64,000 nt of DNA, taken from Yersinia rohdei ATCC 43380 (lineage in GTDB: Bacteria > Pseudomonadota > Gammaproteobacteria > Enterobacterales > Enterobacteriaceae). The notes beneath the pieces were generated by a model. That model was given only the letters and a program-made list of their open reading frames with translations, was not told the DNA's origin and did no database searches. How positions within the stretch are numbered: the stretch's first letter is position 1; each line of letters opens with the position of its first letter. This document shows, in pieces, positions 27,069 to 36,155 of this stretch. The position numbers and the translations under genes are program-made. The stretch lies in NCBI RefSeq assembly GCF_000173775.1, contig NZ_ACCD01000007.1, positions 82,945 through 146,944 of the forward strand, written 5' to 3'.

Positions 27069-27554
27069 TTAAACTTCATCTTCGATAGCTAGTTGAAGCG
27101 TCCCTGTGTAGGTTTCGCCGGATAAGGCTTCTGCGGGTTTTTTCGCTTTTATGGTTAATGCACCATTTATCTCATTGCTAGCGTCTAAGGCAAAAGTTTT
27201 CCCTGCCTCATTTAAATCTATTCGCCCTAAACGTACGACAACATCATCAAATGTTTTTATTTCGCCACTGGCATCGCCTTCCAGAACTAGCGGTGATCTG
27301 AGTTTAATATTGACTTTAGCCCCCGTATTACTTGCTATAGTTACATTCTCGGCATATTCATACATTCCATTGTTATCAGTATAGTTATATTCTAGCGAGA
27401 TATTATTAAGAGCATCACCATTACTTTTTTTCATAGTGATTGCACCATTTACTTCTGCTGTAACTGATATGTCTTTATTGACCGGTTGTGCGGAAACAAC
27501 GGTGCTACAGGCTAATGCTGCTACGGTCATAATAGATAATAGAGTCTTTTTCAT
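27069..27554 (-). CDS. CS1/CFA-I-type major fimbrial subunit
   Basis: Major pilin of 161 residues with a signal peptide (MKKTLLSIMTVAALACSTVV, cleaved after VSA). The mature N-terminus QPVNKDISVTAEVNGAITM parallels CFA/I pilin (VEKNITVTASVDPAIDL), including the donor-strand segment, and the C-terminal SGETYTGTLQLAIEDEV parallels its final strand. The mature protein lacks cysteine, unlike FimA-type pilins, which supports the CS1/alpha class. It is the first gene of the operon, with its own promoter about 80 bases upstream. Confidence 0.82.
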   Translation of the reverse strand: MKKTLLSIMTVAALACSTVVSAQPVNKDISVTAEVNGAITMKKSNGDALNNISLEYNYTDNNGMYEYAENVTIASNTGAKVNIKLRSPLVLEGDASGEIKTFDDVVVRLGRIDLNEAGKTFALDASNEINGALTIKAKKPAEALSGETYTGTLQLAIEDEV

Positions 27555-27631
27555 CTTAGATACCTAGTCGTCCTTTGTATGAAATACTATTCTAAATTAA
27601 TAGGGTTTATTTACTCTGGTAGTACTTGTGG

Positions 27632-27661
27632 ATTATATAATAACGATAACGAGGGTGTTAA
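27632..27661 (-). promoter_or_regulatory. Predicted sigma-70 promoter of the fimbrial operon
   Basis: On the minus strand TTAACA (27656-27661) and a perfect TATAAT (27632-27637) are separated by 18 bp. The pilin ATG is at 27554, giving a leader of about 70 bases. No activator site was recognised. Confidence 0.55.
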
Positions 27662-27908
27662 CATGGTCGTATAAATGCTATCCACAAGGCGAGGAAACAG
27701 TAACATGTCAGATAGAGGTGGTTCAATAATGATTCAACCCAATTAAGGAAAGGAAATAACTTAAAATTAGTAACCGAATAAATATCTGGTTGATATTTTA
27801 ATTTTTATTATATCTCTGGCTAATGCTTATTTTAATTATCAATAAATTTGTCTGAAATACTTATTATATTCGTTGCACGCTGTGTTGTGAAAATCTATTT
27901 TTATTTCT

Positions 27909-27948
27909 TTGTCATGTTTCTGTCATGTGAAGGTTATATTTCTGTCAT
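27909..27948 (+). promoter_or_regulatory. Tandem Pho boxes upstream of ugpB
   Basis: Seven-base PhoB half-sites repeat with an 11-base period: TTGTCAT (27909), CTGTCAT (27920), AGGTTAT (27931) and CTGTCAT (27942). Two adjacent 18-bp Pho boxes result. A further GTGTCAT at 27955 is off phase. This predicts phosphate-starvation induction through PhoBR, as for ugp in E. coli. Confidence 0.85.
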
Positions 27949-28047
27949 GAAAGGGTGTCATGTTTGCTTGCGAACAAAAAATGATTCATTTCGCTCACTG
28001 TAAGAGTTAATTGAGGTGAGCTAGACAGATTTATTCAGGGGCCAGAT

Positions 28048-29367
28048 ATGTTTAACAACACTATTCGTAAAACGTCGATTTGTCTCGCGCTGACCTTGGC
28101 CTTTAGCGCCAATGCCATGGCGGTAACTGAAATTCCTTTCTGGCATTCAATGGAAGGTGAATTAGGTAAAGAGGTCGATTCACTAGCGGATCGTTTTAAT
28201 CAATCTCATACTGATTATAAGATTGTGCCGGTCTATAAAGGTAACTACGAACAAAGTCTGGCGGCAGGTATTGCTGCCTTCCGCTCAGGGAAAGCCCCGG
28301 CTATTTTGCAAGTATATGAAGTGGGTACCGCGACCATGATGGCCAGTAAGGCTATCAAGCCGGTATTCCAGGTATTTAAAGATGCCAATATTAATTTTGA
28401 TGAATCGGTCTTTGTGCCGACAGTGGCGGGATATTATACGGATGCCAAAACAGGCCACTTATTATCTCAGCCATTTAACAGTTCTACCCCGGTGCTGTAT
28501 TACAATAAAGATGCTTTCAAGAAAGCGGGCTTAAACCCCGATCAGCCGCCTAAAACCTGGCAAGAATTGGCTGAAGATACTGCTAAATTACGGGCTGCGG
28601 GCTCAAGTTGTGGCTATGCCAGCGGCTGGCAGGGCTGGATCCAAATTGAAAACTTCAGTGCTTGGCATGGTCAGCCAATCGCTAGCAATAATAATGGTTT
28701 TGATGGCACAGAGGCGGTGTTGGAATTCAATAAACCATTGCAAGTGAAGCATATTCAATTGCTGTCTGATATGAACAAGAAAGGTGATTTCACCTATTTT
28801 GGCCGCAAAGATGAATCAACTGCCAAGTTCTATAATGGTGACTGCGCTATTACCACTGCCTCTTCTGGTTCCCTCGCCGATATTCGCCATTACGCCAAGT
28901 TTAATTATGGTGTCGGCATGATGCCTTATGATGCTGATGCTAAAAATGCACCACAAAACGCCATTATTGGTGGGGCCAGCCTGTGGGTGATGGACGGTAA
29001 AGATAAAGATACTTATAAGGGCGTGGCGGAATTCCTACAATATTTGGCCCAGCCGGAAATTGCCGCAGAATGGCACCAAAAAACCGGTTACCTGCCCATC
29101 ACCACTGCCGCTTATGAGCTGACCAAGCAGCAAGGTTTCTATGAGAAAAACCCAGGTGCTGATGTGGCGACCCGCCAAATGCTGAATAAGCCGCCATTGC
29201 CTTATACCAAGGGTTTACGTCTGGGGAATATGCCACAGATTCGTACTGTGGTAGACGAAGAGCTGGAAGGGGTGTGGACGGGTAAGAAAACCCCTCAAGA
29301 AGCGCTAGATTCAGCTGTGACGCGGGGTGACGTGCTGCTACGTCGCTTCGAACAGGCCAACAAATAA
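28048..29367 (+). CDS. ugpB: sn-Glycerol-3-phosphate ABC transporter, periplasmic binding protein
   Basis: Periplasmic binding protein for glycerol-3-phosphate and glycerophosphodiesters. It has 439 residues with a signal peptide ([19 protein letters not shown], cleaved after AMA) and then [19 protein letters not shown]. The sequence [20 protein letters not shown] near residue 190 is a family hallmark. It is the first gene of ugpBAECQ, behind two Pho boxes. A strong hairpin separates it from ugpA. Confidence 0.97.
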   Translation: MFNNTIRKTSICLALTLAFSANAMAVTEIPFWHSMEGELGKEVDSLADRFNQSHTDYKIVPVYKGNYEQSLAAGIAAFRSGKAPAILQVYEVGTATMMASKAIKPVFQVFKDANINFDESVFVPTVAGYYTDAKTGHLLSQPFNSSTPVLYYNKDAFKKAGLNPDQPPKTWQELAEDTAKLRAAGSSCGYASGWQGWIQIENFSAWHGQPIASNNNGFDGTEAVLEFNKPLQVKHIQLLSDMNKKGDFTYFGRKDESTAKFYNGDCAITTASSGSLADIRHYAKFNYGVGMMPYDADAKNAPQNAIIGGASLWVMDGKDKDTYKGVAEFLQYLAQPEIAAEWHQKTGYLPITTAAYELTKQQGFYEKNPGADVATRQMLNKPPLPYTKGLRLGNMPQIRTVVDEELEGVWTGKKTPQEALDSAVTRGDVLLRRFEQANK

Positions 29368-29387
29368 CGTTATTTGGCTATCTTAGG

Positions 29388-29426
29388 TGCCGGTTTGGCA
29401 TGGCGGTTCGCGCCACCAAACTGGCA
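29388..29426 (+). repeat. REP-like hairpin between ugpB and ugpA
   Basis: TGCCGGTTTGG (29388-29398) pairs with CCAAACTGGCA (29416-29426) with one G-U, and an inner stem TGGCG/CGCCA (29401-29405, 29411-29415) closes a 5-base loop. It sits 20 bases after ugpB without a T-tract. Such hairpins after binding-protein genes stabilise the upstream mRNA and give differential expression. Confidence 0.7.
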
Positions 29427-29474
29427 GTATCTGTCATGCCAAAGAGTTTTGTGCTTCGATAAGCGGTTAATTTT

Positions 29475-30362
29475 ATGTCATCTTCCCGTCCCGGTTTTTC
29501 CTGTAGTTGGTTGCCTTACTTGCTGGTTTTACCCCAACTTGCCATTACGGCTGTTTTCTTTCTCTGGCCTGCTGCTGAAGCGCTGTGGTATTCGGTGCAA
29601 ATGCTGGACCCCTTCGGCCTCTCCAGCAAATTTGTTGGGCTGAGTAACTTTATTCAGCTCTTTCAGGATGAATATTATTTAGCATCATTTTACACCACGT
29701 TGATTTTCAGCTCTTTGGTGGCGGGGATCGGTTTGGTTGTGTCGTTATTTCTGGCGGCGATGGTGGATTACGTTTTGCGTGGCAGTCGTCTCTATCAAAC
29801 ATTAATGATTTTACCTTATGCCGTGGCTCCTGCGGTGGCGGCGGTGTTATGGATATTCTTATTCAGCCCGGGGCTGGGGTTAATAACCCATTTTCTTGCC
29901 ACCCTGGGTTACAACTGGAACCACGCCCAGAACAGCGGGCAGGCGATGTTTCTGGTGGTGTTGGCTTCGGTATGGAAGCAAATCAGTTATAACTTCTTAT
30001 TTTTCTTCGCTGCACTGCAATCCATCCCACGTTCCTTGGTGGAGGCCGCCGCTATTGATGGTGCCGGGCCGGTCCGCCGCTTCTTCAATTTGGCTTTGCC
30101 ACTGATTTCGCCAGTGAGTTTCTTCCTGCTGGTGGTGAATTTGGTTTATGCCTTTTTCGATACTTTCCCAGTCATTGATGCAGCGACAGGGGGGGGCCCG
30201 ATGCAGTCCACGACCACGCTGATTTATAAAATTTACCGTGAAGGTTTTGCCGGGCTGGATTTATCCAGTTCCGCGGCCCAGTCGGTGGTGTTGATGTTGC
30301 TGGTGATTGGCTTGACGGTTATCCAGTTCCGCTTTGTTGAGCGTAAGGTTCGTTACCAATGA
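29475..30362 (+). CDS. ugpA: sn-Glycerol-3-phosphate ABC transporter permease UgpA
   Basis: Permease subunit of 295 residues with six predicted helices and the binding-protein-dependent EAA loop [20 protein letters not shown] near residue 193, which contacts UgpC. It starts at the ATG at 29475 ([19 protein letters not shown]), matching the E. coli N-terminus. It overlaps ugpE by 4 bases. Confidence 0.96.
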   Translation: MSSSRPGFSCSWLPYLLVLPQLAITAVFFLWPAAEALWYSVQMLDPFGLSSKFVGLSNFIQLFQDEYYLASFYTTLIFSSLVAGIGLVVSLFLAAMVDYVLRGSRLYQTLMILPYAVAPAVAAVLWIFLFSPGLGLITHFLATLGYNWNHAQNSGQAMFLVVLASVWKQISYNFLFFFAALQSIPRSLVEAAAIDGAGPVRRFFNLALPLISPVSFFLLVVNLVYAFFDTFPVIDAATGGGPMQSTTTLIYKIYREGFAGLDLSSSAAQSVVLMLLVIGLTVIQFRFVERKVRYQ

Positions 30363-31204
30363 TTGAGAATCGTCGAGGGCTGGATATTTTTTGCCATGTG
30401 ATGCTGATTATCGGCGTGCTGCTGATTCTGTTTCCGCTGTATGTGGCTTTTGTTGCGGCGTCACTGGATGACACCCAGGTTTTTCAAGTGCCGATGACCT
30501 TAATCCCGGGCTCTCATTTATGGCACAACATCAGCCAAATCTGGCACGCCGGAGTGGGCAATAACAGCGCACCTTTCGGGCTGATGCTGTTTAACAGTTT
30601 TGTGATGGCACTGGCGATCACCGTCGGCAAAATCACGGTTTCGATGTTGTCGGCCTATGCCATTGTTTACTTCCGCTTCCCGCTGAGGAATCTGTTTTTC
30701 TGGTTGATTTTCCTTACGTTGATGTTGCCAGTAGAAGTCAGAATTTTCCCTACTATTCAGGTGATTGCGAACCTTAATATGCTAGATAGCTATACCGGCT
30801 TGACCCTGCCGCTGATGGCGTCAGCTACCGCGACTTTCTTATTCCGCCAGTTCTTTATGACTCTGCCGGATGAGTTATTAGAAGCCGCGCGTATTGATGG
30901 TGCCGGTGCCATGCGTTTTTTCTGGGATATCGTCTTGCCGCTCTCAAAAACCAATTTGGCCGCCCTGTTTGTTATCACGTTTATCTATGGCTGGAACCAA
31001 TATCTCTGGCCAATCCTGATAACCAGTGATGCATCTATGGGAACGGCGGTGGCGGGAATAAGAAGCATGATTTCTAGCTCTGGCGCACCAACTCAATGGA
31101 ATCAGGTGATGGCGGCGATGATCCTAACGTTAATTCCACCGGTTGCGGTGGTTCTTTTGATGCAGCGGTGGTTTGTCCGCGGCCTGGTAGACAGTGAGAA
31201 GTAA
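30359..31204 (+). CDS. ugpE: sn-Glycerol-3-phosphate ABC transporter permease UgpE
   Basis: Second permease subunit, 281 residues, six helices. The EAA loop is [20 protein letters not shown] near residue 178. Its ATG is within the ugpA stop (ATGA), and ugpC follows after 6 bases. Confidence 0.96.
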   Translation: MIENRRGLDIFCHVMLIIGVLLILFPLYVAFVAASLDDTQVFQVPMTLIPGSHLWHNISQIWHAGVGNNSAPFGLMLFNSFVMALAITVGKITVSMLSAYAIVYFRFPLRNLFFWLIFLTLMLPVEVRIFPTIQVIANLNMLDSYTGLTLPLMASATATFLFRQFFMTLPDELLEAARIDGAGAMRFFWDIVLPLSKTNLAALFVITFIYGWNQYLWPILITSDASMGTAVAGIRSMISSSGAPTQWNQVMAAMILTLIPPVAVVLLMQRWFVRGLVDSEK

Positions 31205-31210
31205 TCTTAT

Positions 31211-32284
31211 ATGGCATGTTTAAAGCTTCAGGCAGTAACCAAATCCTATGACGGCATTACGCCGGTGATTAAACAGATTGATTTAGATGTTGCCGACGGT
31301 GAATTCATCGTGATGGTGGGCCCGTCCGGTTGTGGTAAATCAACACTGCTGCGTATGGTTGCGGGGTTAGAGCGCACCTCCAGTGGGGATATTTATATTG
31401 ATAATCAGCGGGTAACTGATTTAGAACCCAAAGACCGTGGCATTGCGATGGTTTTTCAAAATTATGCGCTCTATCCCCATATGAGTGTGTTTGACAACAT
31501 GGCTTATGGTCTGAAAATTCGTGGTTTTGGCAAAGAACACATCCGCCAGCGTGTTGATGAAGCAGCCCGAATTTTGGAGCTGCAACCGCTGCTCAAACGT
31601 AAGCCGCGCGAGTTATCTGGCGGCCAGCGCCAGCGGGTGGCTATGGGCCGAGCCATTGTACGCGAACCCGCAGTATTCCTGTTTGATGAGCCACTTTCCA
31701 ATCTGGATGCCAAACTTCGGGTGCAAATGCGCCTTGAATTGCAACAACTGCATCGGCGGCTGAAAACCACCAGTTTATATGTGACTCATGATCAAGTTGA
31801 GGCCATGACCCTCGCCCAGCGGGTGATTGTGATGAATAAAGGTGTGGCGGAGCAAATTGGCACGCCAAGTGAAGTTTACCAAAGGCCGGCTACGGTATTT
31901 GTCGCCAGTTTTATTGGCTCACCGGCGATGAATTTGTTCGCCGGTACTCTGAGCTCGGATGGGCGCACCTTTATTTTATCTGACGGTATGGTACTGGCGT
32001 TGGAGGTTCCTCGACCACAATGGGCCTCGCGGCGCTTGACCCTGGGTATCCGCCCGGAGCATATTCAGCAAACAACTTCAGCGCTGGGGGTGCCAATGAC
32101 GTTATTAACCCTGGAGTTATTAGGGGCGGATAATCTGGCTCATGGGCAGTGGGGCGGGCAGAGTGTTATTGTCCGGTTATCTCATGAAGAAATGCCGGTG
32201 GCGGGAACTGAGCTGCATCTATCATTGCCATCAGCGGCGCTGCACTTTTTTGATTCAGAAAGCGGATTACGGATGGAATCATGA
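31211..32284 (+). CDS. ugpC: sn-Glycerol-3-phosphate ABC transporter ATPase UgpC
   Basis: ATPase subunit of 357 residues. Walker A is GPSGCGKST near residue 37, the signature [13 protein letters not shown] near 135, Walker [12 protein letters not shown] near 155, and the switch His lies in [10 protein letters not shown]. The C-terminal regulatory OB-fold domain (GIRPEHI near 279) is that of the MalK/UgpC class. It overlaps ugpQ by 4 bases. Confidence 0.96.
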   Translation: MACLKLQAVTKSYDGITPVIKQIDLDVADGEFIVMVGPSGCGKSTLLRMVAGLERTSSGDIYIDNQRVTDLEPKDRGIAMVFQNYALYPHMSVFDNMAYGLKIRGFGKEHIRQRVDEAARILELQPLLKRKPRELSGGQRQRVAMGRAIVREPAVFLFDEPLSNLDAKLRVQMRLELQQLHRRLKTTSLYVTHDQVEAMTLAQRVIVMNKGVAEQIGTPSEVYQRPATVFVASFIGSPAMNLFAGTLSSDGRTFILSDGMVLALEVPRPQWASRRLTLGIRPEHIQQTTSALGVPMTLLTLELLGADNLAHGQWGGQSVIVRLSHEEMPVAGTELHLSLPSAALHFFDSESGLRMES

Positions 32285-33033
32285 GTAAAAACTGGCCTTA
32301 TCCGGCAATTGTTGCCCATCGTGGTGGCGGTTCACTCGCACCGGAAAATACATTGGCGGCTATTGATGTTGGCGCACATCACGGGCATAAAATGATTGAG
32401 TTTGACGCCAAGTTATCGCAAGACGGCCAGATATTTCTCCTCCATGACGACACACTGGAGCGCACCAGTAATGGCTGGGGTGTGGCGGGTGATTTGCCCT
32501 GGGAAAAACTGATTCAGCTTGATGCTGGCGATTGGTACAGCACCGCTTTTCGTCATGAGCGCTTACCCCTGCTTTCAGAGGTTGCAGCTCGTTGTGCCCA
32601 GTATGGCATCGCTGCGAATATTGAAATTAAGCCGACCACGGGGACTGAAATTCCTACTGGACGGGCTGTTGCGCTGGCGGCCCGCACCTTGTGGCAAGAC
32701 CAGGCGATACCGCCGTTATTGTCGTCTTTTTCATTTGAGGCGCTGGCCGCCGCACAACAGGCGGCACCTGAGCTACCGCGCGGCCTGTTACTGGATAAAT
32801 GGGATGAAAATTGGCAGGTGATGACGCGTCAGCTGGCTTGTGTCTCTTTGCATATTAATCACAAGCAACTGACGGCAGGGCGGGTAGCATTACTCAAAGC
32901 CGCTGGATTGCGTATTTTGGTTTATACCGTGAATCAACCTGACAGAGCGCGGGAATTGTTAAATTGGGGCGTTGACTGTATCTGCACTGACCGTATAGAT
33001 TTAATTGGTGCAGATTTCCATCTTCGTACTTGA
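32281..33033 (+). CDS. ugpQ: Cytoplasmic glycerophosphodiester phosphodiesterase UgpQ
   Basis: Hydrolyses glycerophosphodiesters imported by UgpBAEC to glycerol-3-phosphate and an alcohol. Its 250 residues carry the GDPD catalytic signature: [18 protein letters not shown] at residues 11-28, [10 protein letters not shown] near 40 and [13 protein letters not shown] near 51. It lacks a signal peptide, as expected for UgpQ and unlike GlpQ. The stop lies in the left arm of an ERIC repeat (TTCGTACTTGAAGT), so the C-terminus may have been set by the repeat. Confidence 0.96.
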   Translation: MSKNWPYPAIVAHRGGGSLAPENTLAAIDVGAHHGHKMIEFDAKLSQDGQIFLLHDDTLERTSNGWGVAGDLPWEKLIQLDAGDWYSTAFRHERLPLLSEVAARCAQYGIAANIEIKPTTGTEIPTGRAVALAARTLWQDQAIPPLLSSFSFEALAAAQQAAPELPRGLLLDKWDENWQVMTRQLACVSLHINHKQLTAGRVALLKAAGLRILVYTVNQPDRARELLNWGVDCICTDRIDLIGADFHLRT

Positions 33034-33140
33034 AGTCACCGAGGTGTTAGTCTGATTCACTTACCCGAATCATATTCTTGAGTATGTTTATCGGGATTCG
33101 TTCATTTGCTGCCTACCTGTAACTCCAATGACTTTGGTAT
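33021..33140. repeat. Near full-length ERIC element after ugpQ
   Basis: About 120 bases. The left arm TCTTCGTACTTGAAGTCACC aligns with the ERIC left end; the centre has CACTTACCCGAATC, a TTCTTGAGTA dyad and ATCGGGATTCGTTC; the right arm has TGCTGCCTACCTGTAACTCC and ends TTTGGTATA. It covers the ugpQ stop codon and fills the ugpQ-transporter junction, where synteny with E. coli breaks. The consensus was compared from memory. Confidence 0.72.
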
Positions 33141-33219
33141 AAATAAAACGGAACACAGCACCGGTCAGCCATTGTTACCTTTACGGGCTGACCTGGCCCA
33201 GTTTGACAGGATGTTAACC

Positions 33220-34176
33220 ATGCCCGTCTTTATTCTTTCGCTCTGGCACCAGATTGTGTTGTCGTCACCGCTCTTTATTTTGCTCGCGCTGGGGTACTGT
33301 CTGGTGCGATTTGGTCAATGGCCATCCACCATCACCGACGGCCTAACCCGCTTTGTTTTCTCCCTGGCTTTACCCGCCATGCTGTTCCGTATGATGTGTG
33401 ATTTCTCCGAGCGCCCGGCGGTTGATGCTCGTCTGCTCATTGCCTTTTTTGGTAGCTGCCTGGTGGTATTTGTTATCGGGCGCATTGTTGCTAGTCGAGT
33501 TTTTCATCTGGATGGCGTGTCTGGCTCGGTATTTGCCCTTGGTGGCATTTTCTCCAATAACGTGATGCTGGGGCTGCCGATTGCTACGCTCATGCTGGGG
33601 GAGAAATCTATCCCGGCAGTGGCATTGGTGCTGGTATTTAATGGCCTGATTTTATGGACATTAGTGACGGTTTCGGTGGAGTGGGCGCGCAATGGCTCAC
33701 CCACCTTGGCAGGGTTTGCAAAAACGGCGCGCAGTGTGCTGACCAACCCGCTGATTATTGGGATTATCTCGGGTACTTTATTCAGTTTAACGGGTTGGCA
33801 ATTGCCGCAATTTATCGACCAGCCGGTCACCATGCTAGGGCAAGTCGCCCCGCCGTTATCTTTAATCGTGCTGGGAATGGGGTTGGCAGAATACCGAGTG
33901 ACCGAGGGGTGGAAAATCAGCAGCGCCATGTGCTGCATGAAATTAATTGTACAGCCGATGGTGATATGGGCGCTGGCATGGGCCATGAATCTCCCGGCAT
34001 TGGAAACCCAGGTGGTAGTATTGCTCGGCTCAATGGCAACTGGGGTGAATGTTTATCTGATGTCGCGCCAATTTAAAGCGCTGACCGGCCCCGCCGCCGC
34101 TAGTTTGGTGATGTCCACGGTGCTGGCAGCAGTAACAACCCCACTGATCCTGACGATTATTGGCGTGGGGATATAA
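33220..34176 (+). CDS. Auxin efflux carrier (AEC) family transporter
   Basis: Predicted inner-membrane transporter of 318 residues with about ten helices. The start chosen is the ATG at 33220 (MPVFILSLWHQIVLSSPLF), preceded by CAGGATG at a proper distance; starting at 33106 would add 38 residues encoded partly by ERIC sequence. Family features are SLALPAMLFRMM near residue 45, GGIFSNNVMLGLPIATLMLG near 108 and GSMATGVNVYLMSRQF near the end. AEC members export or import organic acids such as malonate or malate; the substrate here is unknown. It has no obvious operon partner. Confidence 0.85.
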   Translation: MPVFILSLWHQIVLSSPLFILLALGYCLVRFGQWPSTITDGLTRFVFSLALPAMLFRMMCDFSERPAVDARLLIAFFGSCLVVFVIGRIVASRVFHLDGVSGSVFALGGIFSNNVMLGLPIATLMLGEKSIPAVALVLVFNGLILWTLVTVSVEWARNGSPTLAGFAKTARSVLTNPLIIGIISGTLFSLTGWQLPQFIDQPVTMLGQVAPPLSLIVLGMGLAEYRVTEGWKISSAMCCMKLIVQPMVIWALAWAMNLPALETQVVVLLGSMATGVNVYLMSRQFKALTGPAAASLVMSTVLAAVTTPLILTIIGVGI

Positions 34177-34217
34177 CTTCAGTCATACCAAATCGGCATG
34201 AATGAATTGGTTTGGGT

Positions 34218-34239
34218 GGTTTACATCCAGATGTAAACC
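34218..34239. promoter_or_regulatory. 22-bp palindrome upstream of bioP, probable operator
   Basis: GGTTTACAT (34218-34226) and ATGTAAACC (34231-34239) form a perfect 9-bp inverted repeat around CCAG. It lies about 33 bases upstream of a TACAAT -10-like hexamer (34272-34277). The half-sites match BirA operator half-sites (TTGTAAACC and GGTTTACAA) but in the opposite order and with much shorter spacing. The minus strand also shares ACATCTGGATG with the MetJ-like region before metE. Which regulator binds is open. Confidence 0.55.
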
Positions 34240-34309
34240 AACTTCGCGTAAAAATTGTTCCCCGCTTGCGCTACAATTGCACTTTATCACCTCATAGAGC
34301 CAACTTATC

Positions 34310-35209
34310 GTGTTGTTACTGGTCATTACCACCCTCTTATGGGCATTTTCTTTTAGCCTGATTGGCGAATATCTGGCCGGCCAGGTGGATAGCTGGTTCT
34401 CTGTGCTCATGCGTGTTGGATTAGCCGCGCTGGTCTTTTTGCCTTTCTTGCGTTGGCGCAATATCAACTGGCGAGTCATTCTGCTGTATATGACTGTGGG
34501 TGCAATTCAGCTAGGTATCATGTACTTATTCAGCTTCCGCGCCTATTTGTATCTTAGCGTGCCGGAGTTTTTGCTATTCACGGTGATGACCCCGCTGTAT
34601 GTCACTTTAATCTATGATTTGTTGCGCGGTCAGCGGCTGCGTTGGGGTTATGCGCTAAGCGCATTGCTGGCGGTGGTGGGGGCGGCGATTATTCGCTATG
34701 ACCACCTGAGTGAACACTTTTGGTGGGGTTTGCTGCTGGTACAGGCAGCGAATATCTGTTTTGCCATTGGGCAAGTGGGCTACAAACGTCTGATGGAAGT
34801 CCACCCCATCCCGCAGCATGTGGCATTTTCATGGTTTTATATCGGCGCTTTGCTGGTGGCCGTCGTGGCGTGGTTTGCCTTCGGTAACCCACAAAAATTG
34901 CCCACAACCTCTTTGCAGTGGGGCGTGTTGGTTTGGCTGGGCGTCGGGGCATCGGCCTTGGGTTACTTCATGTGGAATTATGGTGCGACACAAGTCGATG
35001 CGGGCACCTTGGGTATCATGAATAACGTGCATGTCCCCGCCGGGTTACTGGTGAATCTGGCCATTTGGCAAGAGACACCCCATTGGCCCAGCTTTATCAT
35101 CGGGGCAATGGTGATAATGGCGTCGCTATGGGTACACCGGCGTTGGGTCGCTCCGCATTCTTTACAAACGGCAGGTGATCGCACGCGTGCTGCCGGGCCG
35201 AACGAATAA
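34310..35209 (+). CDS. bioP: Biotin transporter BioP (YigM, EamA/DMT family)
   Basis: Ten-helix drug/metabolite-transporter family protein; E. coli YigM is the high-affinity biotin importer. A GTG start at 34310 gives an N-terminus ([20 protein letters not shown]) colinear with E. coli (MALLIITTILWAFSFS). Further signatures are [20 protein letters not shown] and the C-terminal [20 protein letters not shown], both near-identical. It has 299 residues. The 3' end overlaps the convergent metR gene by 113 bases, an arrangement also present in E. coli. Confidence 0.93.
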   Translation: MLLLVITTLLWAFSFSLIGEYLAGQVDSWFSVLMRVGLAALVFLPFLRWRNINWRVILLYMTVGAIQLGIMYLFSFRAYLYLSVPEFLLFTVMTPLYVTLIYDLLRGQRLRWGYALSALLAVVGAAIIRYDHLSEHFWWGLLLVQAANICFAIGQVGYKRLMEVHPIPQHVAFSWFYIGALLVAVVAWFAFGNPQKLPTTSLQWGVLVWLGVGASALGYFMWNYGATQVDAGTLGIMNNVHVPAGLLVNLAIWQETPHWPSFIIGAMVIMASLWVHRRWVAPHSLQTAGDRTRAAGPNE

Positions 35210-36050
35210 ATGCCTCCGTGACCGGTTGGCGCTGCTCTCCATCACGGACAGCCGCGTATAACCGGCTCCATAAACCCTTCCCTAAGGTTTTCGTCACCAC
35301 CAATCCTTGGCGCTCGACGCTCTCCACCACCCAGTGTGGCAGGGCGGCGATCCCCATACGCGCGGATACCATTTGAATCAGCAGTAAGGTGTTATCGACA
35401 TTTTTCAGTGAGGGGGTAATTCCTGCTGGCTGCAAGAAATGCCGCCAGATATCTAATCTTTGGCGCTGCACCGGGTAAATCATTAATACTTCTGGTGCCA
35501 AATCCTCTGGCTCAATACGGGCTTTATTGGCTAATGGATGGTCTGGAGCCAGCACCAAGCGCACCTCAAAATCAAACATCGGCGAATAGTGCAGACCACT
35601 GCGCGGCAAAATGTCCGAGGTCAGCACCAAATCCAGTTCCCCCTGCTGCAATGCGGGTTGCGGATCAAAAGTCACACCTGATTGAAAGTCCATTGCCACT
35701 TGCGGCCAGCTTTTATGGAAGCTGTCCAGCGCGGGTGTCAGCCATTGGATACAGCTATGACATTCAATGGCGATACGCAGAGTGGTTTGGTGTGGTTCAT
35801 TGCAGGTTTGTAGCGCTTGCTTGATTTGCGGCAGCACTTGTTCTGCCAATTGCAACAGGATCTCGCCTTGTGTCGTGAAACGTAGTGGCTGACTTTTCCG
35901 CACAAACAAACGAAAACCCAGCCGCTGCTCCAGATCACTGAATTGATGGGATAAGGCCGATTGAGTCTGATGAAGTTGTGTCGCAGCCCCGGCAAGTGAG
36001 CCGGTATTACGCAAAGCTTGCAGGGTGCGTAAGTGTTTCAGTTCGATCAT
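35097..36050 (-). CDS. metR: LysR-type regulator of methionine biosynthesis MetR
   Basis: Homocysteine-responsive activator of metE and other methionine genes. Its 317 residues begin with the LysR helix-turn-helix ([39 protein letters not shown]) and continue with a substrate-binding-like effector domain ([20 protein letters not shown] near residue 105). It is divergent from metE across 105 bases, the classic metR-metE layout. Its 3' end overlaps bioP. Confidence 0.96.
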   Translation of the reverse strand: MIELKHLRTLQALRNTGSLAGAATQLHQTQSALSHQFSDLEQRLGFRLFVRKSQPLRFTTQGEILLQLAEQVLPQIKQALQTCNEPHQTTLRIAIECHSCIQWLTPALDSFHKSWPQVAMDFQSGVTFDPQPALQQGELDLVLTSDILPRSGLHYSPMFDFEVRLVLAPDHPLANKARIEPEDLAPEVLMIYPVQRQRLDIWRHFLQPAGITPSLKNVDNTLLLIQMVSARMGIAALPHWVVESVERQGLVVTKTLGKGLWSRLYAAVRDGEQRQPVTEAFIRSARQHACDHLPFVKNAERPNAGVPIATPLSPLPR

Positions 36051-36114
36051 GAGAGTCCTTCACAGTGACAGTGAACAAATTGCGCTTGTGGAATATACAG
36101 TACCTGCGGATTAT

Positions 36115-36138
36115 AGATGTGTAAACATCTGGATGGCT
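36115..36138. promoter_or_regulatory. MetJ-type operator in the metR-metE region
   Basis: Three adjacent 8-bp boxes, AGATGTGT, AAACATCT and GGATGGCT, match the met box AGACGTCT at 6, 6 and 5 of 8 positions. The site lies 18-41 bases before the metE ATG. MetJ with S-adenosylmethionine would repress here. MetR sites are expected further left but were not clearly identified. Confidence 0.65.
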
Positions 36139-36155
36139 AAATGGGGAATAAGACG

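Larger units (their letters stand above)
27555..28047. other. Divergent fimbria/ugpB intergenic region
   Basis: Very AT-rich, 493 bases. The left third carries the predicted fimbrial promoter, and the right part (27909-27948) the tandem Pho boxes of ugpB. The middle (about 27700-27880) contains no recognised gene or site; its composition resembles the fimbrial genes and may mark the right edge of the inserted DNA. The AT richness would suit H-NS silencing, which is inference. Confidence 0.5.

Noticed and set aside
33106..33219. Upstream extension of the AEC transporter
   Set aside because: The extra 38 codons are partly ERIC sequence and lack hydrophobic family character; the ATG at 33220 has a good ribosome site.
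33654..34076. Open frame of 140 codons on the plus strand in another frame
   Set aside because: It is contained within the AEC transporter gene and shows no independent support.
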